64,000 bases of DNA from contig NZ_CP040749.1 of assembly GCF_006065315.1 (NCBI RefSeq), positions 434,001 through 498,000 of the forward strand, written 5' to 3'. Positions 1 to 7,467 of this stretch are shown in pieces. The stretch comes from Aureibaculum algae. GTDB lineage: Bacteria; Bacteroidota; Bacteroidia; Flavobacteriales; Flavobacteriaceae. The stretch's first letter is position 1, and the number at the start of each line of letters is the position of its first letter. A program made the position numbers and the translations under genes. Below the pieces are notes generated by a model. That model did no database searches, was not told the DNA's origin, and saw only the letters and a list, made by a program, of their open reading frames with translations.

Positions 1-215
1 TCTGTAGTAAACATTGCAAAAAATGCACCGAGCATTTGAAATAAGGGTGCTCCAGGGGGGTGTCCAACTTCTAATTTAACAGCGGTAGAGATATATTCAC
101 CAACATCCCAATAACTAACTGTTGGTTCTAAAGTAAGTGTGTAGGTTAATAATGCTATTGCAAATGTTACCCAGCCTAAAATATTATTCCACTTTTTAAA
201 ATTGAAAGACATCAT
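1..215 (-). CDS. DUF2723 family multi-spanning membrane protein, N-terminal part (truncated by window edge)
   Basis: Only the first 71 codons are in the window; the gene runs off the left edge. The N-terminus reads MMSFNFKKWNNILGW, followed by a hydrophobic helix and the motif LEPTVSYWDVGEY...GHPPGAPLFQ. This is the typical opening of the DUF2723 family of Bacteroidota membrane proteins, which are related to protein O-mannosyltransferase-like glycosyltransferases. The aspartate in YWDVGEY and the following GHPPG loop are conserved in that family, which usually exceeds 1000 residues. Two adjacent ATG codons (213-215 and 210-212) could start it. The family assignment is fairly sure; the exact substrate is unknown. 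Confidence 0.8.
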   Translation of the reverse strand, partial: MMSFNFKKWNNILGWVTFAIALLTYTLTLEPTVSYWDVGEYISTAVKLEVGHPPGAPLFQMLGAFFAMFTT

Positions 216-405
216 CTATGATTAGTTATTTGTGGGCGAATTTACTAAATTATTATTGATATTCTTTTGAGATGGACTGATGTTAAGAAAGAATTGATAT
301 TAAAAATATGTTAAAAAGGCATGTTTGTTTTAGTATTTGAATCTAGACGTTATACATCGTATAAGGAAGTAAAGAATTTTTGATGCAAAATTTCTTAAAA
401 AAAAC

Positions 406-435
406 TTGTCAATTTAAAAGTTTGGTTTAAATTTG
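406..435 (+). promoter_or_regulatory. Promoter of tRNA-Gln
   Basis: A Bacteroidota-type promoter: TTG at 406-408, a 19-bp spacer, and the -7 element TAAATTTG (TAnnTTTG) at 428-435. It ends 30 bp before the tRNA gene. The pattern matches the known sigma-ABfr consensus. Confidence 0.6.
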
Positions 436-465
436 CACCTGCTTTTAAAGAAGCAAATAGAATTT

Positions 466-537
466 TGTCCCATGGTGTAATTGGTAACACACCGGTTTTT
501 GGTACCGACATTCAAGGTTCGAGTCCTTGTGGGACAA
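466..537 (+). tRNA. tRNA-Gln (anticodon TTG)
   Basis: The sequence folds as a 72-nt tRNA. The acceptor stem TGTCCCA pairs with TGGGACA, the D-stem GTGT pairs with CACA, the anticodon loop TTTTGGT carries TTG, and the T-arm is CAAGG-TTCGAGT-CCTTG. The discriminator A at 537 is followed by CA in the genome. The outermost anticodon-stem pair looks mismatched. The last 18 bases including CA (522-539) recur at 16886-16903, so this gene is the insertion site of a mobile element and its 3' end is probably supplied by the element. Confidence 0.93.
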
Positions 538-539
538 CA
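522..539 (+). repeat. attL: left attachment repeat inside tRNA-Gln
   Basis: AGTCCTTGTGGGACAACA is the T-arm/acceptor 3' part of tRNA-Gln and is repeated exactly, in the same orientation, at 16886-16903. After one mismatch the next five bases (AAAAC) agree again. Direct repeats of a tRNA 3' end flanking an integrase gene are the hallmark of tyrosine-recombinase integration. Confidence 0.88.
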
Positions 540-540
540 G

Positions 541-580
541 AAAACTCTCTTAATCTTTTGATTTTGAGGGTTTTATTTTT
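541..580. terminator. Terminator after tRNA-Gln / end of HlyD operon
   Basis: AAAACTCTC (541-549) pairs with GAGGGTTTT (566-574), including one G-U pair, and T-rich sequence follows. It stops tRNA-Gln transcription and, read on the other strand, lies just past the end of the minus-strand HlyD gene. Confidence 0.5.
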
Positions 581-611
581 TACGAGGGGGATGAATAGGG
601 GTGTGTTATTT

Positions 612-1913
612 TTAATTATAAGTAAACAACTCTCTAAATTTATAGAAAATTCTAGCCGCAACACTTAAATCTTCAGTAATAATCTCTGCATTGCCCAATA
701 GTTCTTGATTGAAAATAAATGTCTTATTGTATGAAGTTTTGGTGCCATTAGGCAAAGAAATATAAACCACATAATTGCCTTCATCATCTGGAGAAATTGA
801 AAAATTAGTTACTTTTCCAATTAACATTCCGTATTGTTGGTAAGGATAATTGTCCAGTTTTATAAATACCTTTTGTCCAATAACCACTTTACCCGCATTT
901 TGGGACGGTATAACCAACTTTCCAACTAGACTGGAAGTATTTGTAGGGAGAATTGAAAAAGCAATGTCACCGGCGTTTACAAATTGATTTTCACCCCAAA
1001 AGTTTTGAAAACTGATAACACCATTTATAGACGATTTTAGTACATATTTATATTCCCAATCTCGGATAGCTTCTTTTAAGGTATTATAATTTTGAGTCAA
1101 GTTTTTTAGAAAGTTCGTTTTATCTTCTTGTTCATTAATTCTGGTTGTTTTTAAATTACTACTGGCCGATGAAATTGCTTCTCGCATTTGAGAAATAGAA
1201 ATTGCCATTGCACTTGTGTTTTTTTGCAGTTGGAGGAATGACAATTGATGTGTTTCAAATTCTAACCTTGAAATCACACCTTTTTCAAAAAGTTGTTTTT
1301 GTCGTTCAAAATCAGTCTTTTTTAATTCAACTTCTTGCTCCAATAATTCTTTTTGATTAATTTGACTTTGTAAACGGACTCTAATTTCGGCAAGTGAAAC
1401 TCTATTGCCTCGTAGTTGATTATTGTACGGATCAAGGTCATTTAATAAAGTGAAGTCTGTATAGCTTTTTTCAAAATTGATGAGTGCAATACTTATTTCA
1501 CCTAACATCAACCGCGATGTTTTGTCAAAGGGGAAATTGAAACTTTTAGGGTTGAATTGTAAAGTGTCTATAATATGTTTTAAAACATAAACATCTTTAT
1601 AATTTGCAGTATTTCTGATAATTGCCAATTTTTCATTGGCTTTTACGGTATCTCTATTTTTTATGAATAATTTTTCTAGTTGTCCCGAATATCTGGCAAC
1701 TACTCTCTCAGTGGGTTGTTCCGTAGTAACCAATATTTTTGCAGTAACAAAATCGGGATATTTAATGATAAATGCCAATGTTAAAATGATAAGTGTAAAC
1801 ATAAAAATTAAGCTTATGCCCCAACGTACAATCCAGGCAGGTGGATTCGTTAGAATCTCCTGAACTTCTTCAGAGCGTAACTCCAAATTGTCTATTTTCT
1901 TTTTATCTGGCAT
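612..1913 (-). CDS. HlyD-family membrane fusion protein for peptide export
   Basis: The 433-residue protein has a short cytoplasmic N-terminus and one membrane helix (about residues 30-52), then a biotinyl-lipoyl-like half-motif (VVARYSGQLEKLFIKNRDTV), a long coiled-coil hairpin (about 160-280), and a second lipoyl/beta-barrel region. This is the membrane-fusion layout of type I secretion systems. It should link the inner-membrane ABC exporter to an outer-membrane TolC-type channel, which the element does not encode and which must come from the chromosome. Its start codon overlaps the stop of the upstream C39-ABC gene by one base (TAATG), so the two are translationally coupled. Confidence 0.88.
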   Translation of the reverse strand: MPDKKKIDNLELRSEEVQEILTNPPAWIVRWGISLIFMFTLIILTLAFIIKYPDFVTAKILVTTEQPTERVVARYSGQLEKLFIKNRDTVKANEKLAIIRNTANYKDVYVLKHIIDTLQFNPKSFNFPFDKTSRLMLGEISIALINFEKSYTDFTLLNDLDPYNNQLRGNRVSLAEIRVRLQSQINQKELLEQEVELKKTDFERQKQLFEKGVISRLEFETHQLSFLQLQKNTSAMAISISQMREAISSASSNLKTTRINEQEDKTNFLKNLTQNYNTLKEAIRDWEYKYVLKSSINGVISFQNFWGENQFVNAGDIAFSILPTNTSSLVGKLVIPSQNAGKVVIGQKVFIKLDNYPYQQYGMLIGKVTNFSISPDDEGNYVVYISLPNGTKTSYNKTFIFNQELLGNAEIITEDLSVAARIFYKFRELFTYN

Positions 1914-4126
1914 TATTTATCTGAACTTAACTTTTCCAATTCTAATTGATTTTTTACCAAGTTATAATAGGCTCCTTTTTTAGAGAGCAATTCTTGATGA
2001 TTGCCAGATTCTTTAATCTTGCCTTCATCCATTACCACAATTTGGTCCGCATGTTTCACGGTGCTTAATCTATGGGCAATCACAATTACTGTTTTATCTT
2101 TAAAAAACGTATTCAAATTCTCCATTATAATGCGTTCATTCTTGGCGTCTAAAGCCGATGTAGCTTCGTCAAAAAACAGCAAATTGGGATTCTTATACAC
2201 CGCCCTTGCAATAAACAAACGCTGTTTTTGGCCAGTGGAAACCCCAATACCTTCGTTTCCTATTTTAGTATTGAACCCTAAAGGCAATGATTGTATAAAA
2301 TCATAAATATTGGCAGTTTTTACCGCTGTCAATAAACGTTCTTGGTCTATAGTATCTTCACCAACAGCAATATTATAGGCAATGGTATCATTAAAAACAT
2401 ATCCTTCTTGCATTACTACGCCACAATTGGCTCGCCATGCCTTATGTGAAATAGCACTTAAAAAATGATCTCCATAGGTAATGATTCCTTTGCTAGGTTC
2501 ATAAAACTTAAGAAGTATTTTCATTAATGTGGTTTTACCACTGCCACTTGGCCCAACGATTGCGGTAATTTTATTGGCAGGGATGTTCATACTCAAATCC
2601 TTGATGACATTTTCGTCACTCCCTATATATCGAAACGAAATATCGTTGATAGCGATATGCTGATTAACTTTAATTTGGCTTACTAATTGTTTTTCCTTGC
2701 TTTCTTCATCTTCTTTATCGTGTATCTCACCCAGACGTTCTAAGCTGATTTTAGCATCTTGTGTGGCTTGTATGAACCCAACCAATTGTGTTATTGGACC
2801 ATTTAGCTGACCAATGATGTATTGAATGGAAAGCATCATCCCTAAGGTAATAGAACCTTCTATGACCAAAATAGCCGAAGTAAAGGTTATAAAGATATTT
2901 TTTACCTCATTTATAAAAGAAGAACCTACGCTTTGGGTTTGCTCCAAAGCTAAGCTTTGCATGGAAACTTTAAACAAACGTGCTTGTACAAATTCCCAAC
3001 CCCAACGTTTTTGTTTTTCGGCATTGTTCATTTTAATTTCTTGCATCCCGTTTACCAGTTCAATTACGGTACTTTGTTCTTGACTAAGTTGTGAAAAACG
3101 TTTATGGTCCAATTCTTTTCTTCTTTTTAAAAAAAATAAAATCCAAATAACATAAATAATACTACCAACAGCAAAAATTAAAAAAATAGAGAGATTATAA
3201 TAAATAAGTACCCCTCCAAAGACCACTAAGTTCATCATTGAAAACAAAGTACTTAAGGTTGAACCCGTCAACAATTTTTCTATTCGATTGTGGTCATTGA
3301 TACGCTGCATAATATCTCCAGTCATTCTGGTATCAAAATAGGCAATGGGTAGGTTCATTAATTTGATAAAAAAGTCTGAAACCAAAGAAATATTTATGCG
3401 TGTACTTAAATGCAACAAGATCCAACTTCTAAAAATATCCACACTAGTTCGCCCAACAAATAGCATTAATTGTGCGATAAGAATTACATAAATAAAATTA
3501 ATGTCTTGGTTTTGTATACCTACATCAACAATACTTTGAGTCAAAAAAGGAAAAATAAGTTGTAATAAACTACCTACCAACAAACCTATTAGTAATTGTA
3601 CCAAAAGGTTTTTATACTTAAATAAATATTGGAACAAGAATTTAAATGACTTTTTGTCGGTTTTATCCCAATCTAACTCTCTAAATTTTGGTGTAATTTC
3701 AAGCAGGAGAGCAATGCCTTCTTTGGTGTCTTCTTTGGCATTATTACCAATCCAATGTGCTAAAAATTCATCTTTTGTATAAGAAATTAATCCATAACCT
3801 GGGTCAGAAATATAAATAATTTCTTTTTTAATTTTGTAAACCACCACATAGTGATTTTTGTTCCAATGCACAATTAGTGGCAATGGTGCTTCTATTAGTT
3901 TTTTAAAATCTATTTTAACACCTATTGATTTAAAGCCAATACCTTCAGCCGCATCACTTAGCTTTAATAAATTGCTACCTTCTCTGGTGGTTTCAGAAAG
4001 CTCTCTAATTTCTTGTAAAGTAATTAGTTTACTATAATGTTTGGCAATGATACGCAAACAAGTAGGTCCACAATCTTTGGAATCGGGTTGTTTGTAGAAT
4101 GGAAATTTTTTCCTTTTTGATGACAT
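1913..4126 (-). CDS. Peptidase-containing ABC exporter (C39 peptidase, PCAT type)
   Basis: The protein has 737 residues. Residues 1-140 form a C39 cysteine peptidase with catalytic C19 (DCGPTC), H92 (NHYVVV) and D108 (SDPGYG), all intact. Residues about 168-460 hold the exporter membrane helices. The nucleotide-binding domain has Walker A GPSGSGKT (525-532), Q573, signature VSTGQ (629-633), Walker B LLFFDE (649-654) and H685. Such proteins cleave double-glycine leaders and export the mature peptide in one step. The likely substrate is the GG-leader peptide at 7130-7348. The gene is followed directly by the HlyD gene and preceded by the putative glycosyltransferase gene, 6 bp away. Confidence 0.93.
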   Translation of the reverse strand: MSSKRKKFPFYKQPDSKDCGPTCLRIIAKHYSKLITLQEIRELSETTREGSNLLKLSDAAEGIGFKSIGVKIDFKKLIEAPLPLIVHWNKNHYVVVYKIKKEIIYISDPGYGLISYTKDEFLAHWIGNNAKEDTKEGIALLLEITPKFRELDWDKTDKKSFKFLFQYLFKYKNLLVQLLIGLLVGSLLQLIFPFLTQSIVDVGIQNQDINFIYVILIAQLMLFVGRTSVDIFRSWILLHLSTRINISLVSDFFIKLMNLPIAYFDTRMTGDIMQRINDHNRIEKLLTGSTLSTLFSMMNLVVFGGVLIYYNLSIFLIFAVGSIIYVIWILFFLKRRKELDHKRFSQLSQEQSTVIELVNGMQEIKMNNAEKQKRWGWEFVQARLFKVSMQSLALEQTQSVGSSFINEVKNIFITFTSAILVIEGSITLGMMLSIQYIIGQLNGPITQLVGFIQATQDAKISLERLGEIHDKEDEESKEKQLVSQIKVNQHIAINDISFRYIGSDENVIKDLSMNIPANKITAIVGPSGSGKTTLMKILLKFYEPSKGIITYGDHFLSAISHKAWRANCGVVMQEGYVFNDTIAYNIAVGEDTIDQERLLTAVKTANIYDFIQSLPLGFNTKIGNEGIGVSTGQKQRLFIARAVYKNPNLLFFDEATSALDAKNERIIMENLNTFFKDKTVIVIAHRLSTVKHADQIVVMDEGKIKESGNHQELLSKKGAYYNLVKNQLELEKLSSDK

Positions 4127-4132
4127 AAAAAC

Positions 4133-5308
4133 TTATTTTATCAAACGAACATTTCCATTTATGTGTATCGCATCGAATTGATTATTATCCTTTAATTTAT
4201 ATCTCAAATTTGGTATAAACGGAGTAAAGAAACTGTCTTTAAATAAAATAGACTTGAAGATTTTTGGTTGCTTATTTTGACCTATAGAATTATGAGTTTC
4301 AAATTCAGAATTATAAACTACTTTTACTTTGCTCTGTATGAGGGCTTGCTTTCTTAAATCCATTATTTTTAGTTTGAACTGTCGTGAAAGAAAAAAATCT
4401 ATTTTAAATAATGATTTTTTTAAGTTTGGTACTATTTTATTATAAATAGTATTTTTAAATAATCCATTAAATGAACTTAAATTGGCTTTCCTTACTAAAA
4501 ATTTGTCAATGTAGAATTTATCAGGAACACGTTTCCATGCTTTTTTCCTAGTATATTTATTTCCCTTAAAGAGGATAAGATGATGTAATAAAATTTCAAA
4601 TTCATGTTTAAAAGACAGAAAGCCTTTATCCCATTTTAGTTGACCTGGCATACCCTCTATAACTAAAAAATCAAAATGAGCTTTTAAATTATTCATTTGT
4701 TCCTCTTTCTTTATTACATAATGCATACTCTCAACCTCACATTCTATGTCAAAAATATCCCCACCATACTGCAGAAATTCATGCTTAAAGTTGCATTCAT
4801 CGAAACAATAATGAATATCCGAAGTCAACACTTTTTTGTAGTCTTTACTTTTCTTGAAAAGATTATTGATTTCATTATTATTTTTAAATAACATAAACGA
4901 TCCAGTAGGATAATCGTTTCGTACAGAGATTACTTCGTAATTATTTAACAACTCCTCGGTAATAAATTCACGTATTCTTCCGAAGATAATATCTATATCC
5001 GTCATTCCCCAAAATTCATATTCGTTAACAAATTCTGAAAAAATTATACCATAAGCAGGTTTAAAATCACATAATTTATATGCTTTCTCAACATTTACCT
5101 CAAATTTGAGTTTTTCAGTTGCCAATGCATTAAAATTTCGCAATGTAAATGGAACAATTTCTACATTTTTAGGCAAGTTATATTCTGTTATATCATCTGA
5201 AAAAATAATAAAATCCACACTAGCGTTATAACTGCAAGATTTTAAAAATAAATTAAAATACCATGGGAATTTACCGAAGTAACAATTAATTAGTAAGATG
5301 TTTTTCAT
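4133..5308 (-). CDS. Putative glycosyltransferase-like protein (DUF6625-like)
   Basis: The 391-residue cytoplasmic protein opens with MKNILLINCYFGKFPWYF and has TDIDIIFG with D104 and D106 as a DxD-type metal/nucleotide-sugar motif, followed by NDYPTGSFMLF. This pattern fits the putative glycosyltransferases I know as DUF6625; the family name is from memory. A longer reading from a TTG codon at 5338 is possible, but the ATG at 5308 gives the conserved N-terminus. It lies between the TlpA-like gene and the peptide exporter, so it could add a sugar to the exported peptide or to a cell-surface partner. The enzymatic role is an inference. Confidence 0.6.
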   Translation of the reverse strand: MKNILLINCYFGKFPWYFNLFLKSCSYNASVDFIIFSDDITEYNLPKNVEIVPFTLRNFNALATEKLKFEVNVEKAYKLCDFKPAYGIIFSEFVNEYEFWGMTDIDIIFGRIREFITEELLNNYEVISVRNDYPTGSFMLFKNNNEINNLFKKSKDYKKVLTSDIHYCFDECNFKHEFLQYGGDIFDIECEVESMHYVIKKEEQMNNLKAHFDFLVIEGMPGQLKWDKGFLSFKHEFEILLHHLILFKGNKYTRKKAWKRVPDKFYIDKFLVRKANLSSFNGLFKNTIYNKIVPNLKKSLFKIDFFLSRQFKLKIMDLRKQALIQSKVKVVYNSEFETHNSIGQNKQPKIFKSILFKDSFFTPFIPNLRYKLKDNNQFDAIHINGNVRLIK

Positions 5309-5349
5309 GTAACAATAATTATCGATCTTTAAATTCAAAACTTTTTAAT

Positions 5350-6927
5350 CTATTCTTTTGAATTAATATTATCAATTATCTTTTTTAAAGCAATGCTATC
5401 GGAGGGTCTAGGTGAATCTTCGGCGACCATAAGATTTTGTTTATCAAAAATAACATATCTAGGAATTGTTTTAACTTTTAAATAATAATTCAGTTCGCTT
5501 GCTTTAAAGTTTGGTATCAAGTACTGATTGGTTAATAAACCATATTCGGCTAATTTTTTAGATTTTTTTTTCCAAGCAGATACATCATTATCAATCGAAA
5601 AATAAACCCATTCTACATCGTTGCTAAGTTTCATTTTGTTGCGTATTATTTTTGTTTTAACAATTTCGTCAATACATGGAATACACCAACTTGCCCAGAA
5701 ATCGATAATTTTAATTTTATGGTTAGATTTTTTAAAAACATCTTTTAAACTTATGGTATCACCTCGTATATTAATTAATTTGGTTTGCAAAAGGTCATCA
5801 CTTAAAACAGTATTAATATTTTCTATACTGGAAATTAGGTTATCTATTTTTTCTTTATAGGATTTTTCTTTACTGAACTTTACATAATATTCTTCTATGG
5901 TGTCTTCAAGTAACTTCTTAGATTGATTGGTAATACCAAAACCATTTTTATAATAATCTATCAATAGTCTTGCAATCGCAAAAGTTTCAATGTCACTTAT
6001 AAAATTTTCCTGAATAAACTTTTTTTCTTCTAAAAATTTTGATTGAGAATAATTAGTATACTCGGAATTTAAAAAATATTGCCTTAAAAAGGAAATCAGA
6101 TTGTTTTTCCCATATGGACTATTCAATTGTTCTGATTTATTGAAGTCTTGTAATTCAATGTGGTCGAAATATTCTTGTAAATTGAAAAGCCCGTCTTTTT
6201 CGATGCTGTAATCCTTAGCAATTGTGGTTACAAGATTTTCTAAATTATTGAAATAAAACAATCCATCTTGAAAAGGAATGCTTCTTGGTCCCATTAAATT
6301 CCATAAATATTCCTGTTGTAATTCACCTCCAACTATTGTTTCAAAATCATCAGACACATTATTTTCGGCAACATAAGTCTTTAGAAATTGTTGTCGTTTT
6401 AAAAAATTCGCTTTACATCTTTTTTTATATTCAAATATATCACCTTTATATCCGATTTTGGCCCAATCAGTATCAGTAGAATCAAGTTGATTATAAAAAT
6501 TATAGTTGGCGGCATTTTTACCAATAAACTCTATGGTGCTATTTTTAATTTTAAACAATACACTATCACCAGGACTTACTAAAATTTTTGTCCTATAACT
6601 ATTATAATTTCCAATTCCAGAATATCTTAAAATATGAGATTTATAGATTGAATCGATTGCAAAGGTTAAAGTGTCGTTCTCAATAGATTTTGAATAAAAA
6701 TCACCTGTGTTAGGCATTATATTGAAATCTGTAATTGCCGTATGTTCCAAGACCCTAGAATCATCGGAGACTACTTTAATTATTGTACTTTTAACTGATT
6801 TAAGTTTAACATTTTTTACAACTAATACTTTATCAGTTTGTCTTGATTTTTTGGAGTTCTCACACGCAAGGGTTAAACCAATAATAACATATGTGAATAC
6901 TAATATATATGATTTTGTTATTTTCAT
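5350..6927 (-). CDS. TlpA-like thioredoxin-fold lipoprotein
   Basis: A lipoprotein signal with lipobox LTLAC (C22) places the 525-residue protein in the envelope. Residues about 60-390 are a large helical/beta region typical of Bacteroidota TlpA proteins. The C-terminus is a thioredoxin domain with IIDFWASWCIPC, active-site C415 and C418, and the cis-proline loop in VKTIPRYVIF. Such proteins reduce or shuffle disulfides in exported proteins. In this cluster, next to a six-cysteine peptide and a VKOR/thioredoxin fusion, a role in peptide disulfide formation or in protection of the producer is plausible. Confidence 0.82.
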   Translation of the reverse strand: MKITKSYILVFTYVIIGLTLACENSKKSRQTDKVLVVKNVKLKSVKSTIIKVVSDDSRVLEHTAITDFNIMPNTGDFYSKSIENDTLTFAIDSIYKSHILRYSGIGNYNSYRTKILVSPGDSVLFKIKNSTIEFIGKNAANYNFYNQLDSTDTDWAKIGYKGDIFEYKKRCKANFLKRQQFLKTYVAENNVSDDFETIVGGELQQEYLWNLMGPRSIPFQDGLFYFNNLENLVTTIAKDYSIEKDGLFNLQEYFDHIELQDFNKSEQLNSPYGKNNLISFLRQYFLNSEYTNYSQSKFLEEKKFIQENFISDIETFAIARLLIDYYKNGFGITNQSKKLLEDTIEEYYVKFSKEKSYKEKIDNLISSIENINTVLSDDLLQTKLINIRGDTISLKDVFKKSNHKIKIIDFWASWCIPCIDEIVKTKIIRNKMKLSNDVEWVYFSIDNDVSAWKKKSKKLAEYGLLTNQYLIPNFKASELNYYLKVKTIPRYVIFDKQNLMVAEDSPRPSDSIALKKIIDNINSKE

Positions 6928-7059
6928 TTAATGAGGTTGCTCTGTTAATTCGATAATTAATATTACCTTGTAAAGGGCTTCAATTTTGAAACCTTTAAAA
7001 TTTCTAATCTCAAAATTGACTAAATGTCCTTTTAACAAATTGTTAAGCGTTAAAACTAG

Positions 7060-7105
7060 TTTATTTTATTAAAACAGTGATGGTATTTTTTTAATGCCAT
7101 CACCG
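7060..7105 (-). terminator. Terminator downstream of the GG-leader peptide gene
   Basis: On the minus strand CGGTGATGGCAT pairs with ATACCATCACTG around an A-rich loop (7075-7105) and TTTTAATAAAAT follows. It sits 25 bp after the peptide stop codon. It should give a separate abundant peptide mRNA, with read-through feeding the downstream export genes. Confidence 0.6.
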
Positions 7106-7129
7106 TTTTCACATAAAGCTTTAAGTACA

Positions 7130-7348
7130 CTAACCTGCTGAAACACATACTCCAGTCCACTGTCCATAACCAATGCAGGCACCACGACATGTCCAATAAC
7201 TACAAGTCATAGCCGGTTGATTGTCACCTATTGAACAGCCACAGTACCAGTTACCATAACCGCCACCACTGCCGCTTCCGCCAGTAACAAGTTTCATTTC
7301 GTCTCTACTAAGCAATTCTTTTGCTAGTTTTAAACTTAATTTTTTCAT
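7130..7348 (-). CDS. Double-glycine-leader, six-cysteine secreted peptide precursor (bacteriocin-like)
   Basis: The 72-residue precursor has leader residues 1-24 ending in LLSRDEMKLVTGG, a typical Bacteroidota GG-leader. Cleavage after G24 gives a 48-residue core starting SGSGGGYG. The core has six cysteines (36, 38, 49, 54, 58, 68), four aromatic-rich turns, many glycines and hardly any charge. The C39 exporter, a VKOR/thioredoxin fusion and a TlpA lipoprotein are adjacent, so three disulfides are likely. No lanthionine synthetase or radical-SAM gene is present. Activity as a bacteriocin is an inference; a signalling or adhesive peptide is the alternative. Confidence 0.8.
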   Translation of the reverse strand: MKKLSLKLAKELLSRDEMKLVTGGSGSGGGYGNWYCGCSIGDNQPAMTCSYWTCRGACIGYGQWTGVCVSAG

Positions 7349-7440
7349 AATTTATAGAATTATAAATTTATAGTTAGCCCTGAACAATTAAAGACCATCA
7401 AGGTTTTGGTCTGCCTTTCGCAAAAAGGAAATTGTTTGTT

Positions 7441-7462
7441 GCCCCGAATACTCGGGCTTTTT
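7441..7462. terminator. Hairpin between the VKOR fusion gene and the peptide gene
   Basis: CCCGA (7443-7447) pairs with TCGGG (7452-7456), followed on the plus strand by CTTTTTAATTTTT. The T-run lies on the plus side while the neighbouring genes are on the minus strand, so this may be an RNA-processing hairpin rather than a strong terminator for the upstream gene. Confidence 0.3.
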
Positions 7463-7467
7463 AATTT

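Noticed and set aside
465..668. Plus-strand reading frame across the tRNA-Gln gene
   Set aside because: It reads through the tRNA and its terminator; no protein-like composition.
7130..7348. Lanthipeptide or radical-SAM-modified peptide
   Set aside because: No lanthionine synthetase or radical-SAM gene is near; thiol-oxidation genes suggest disulfides.
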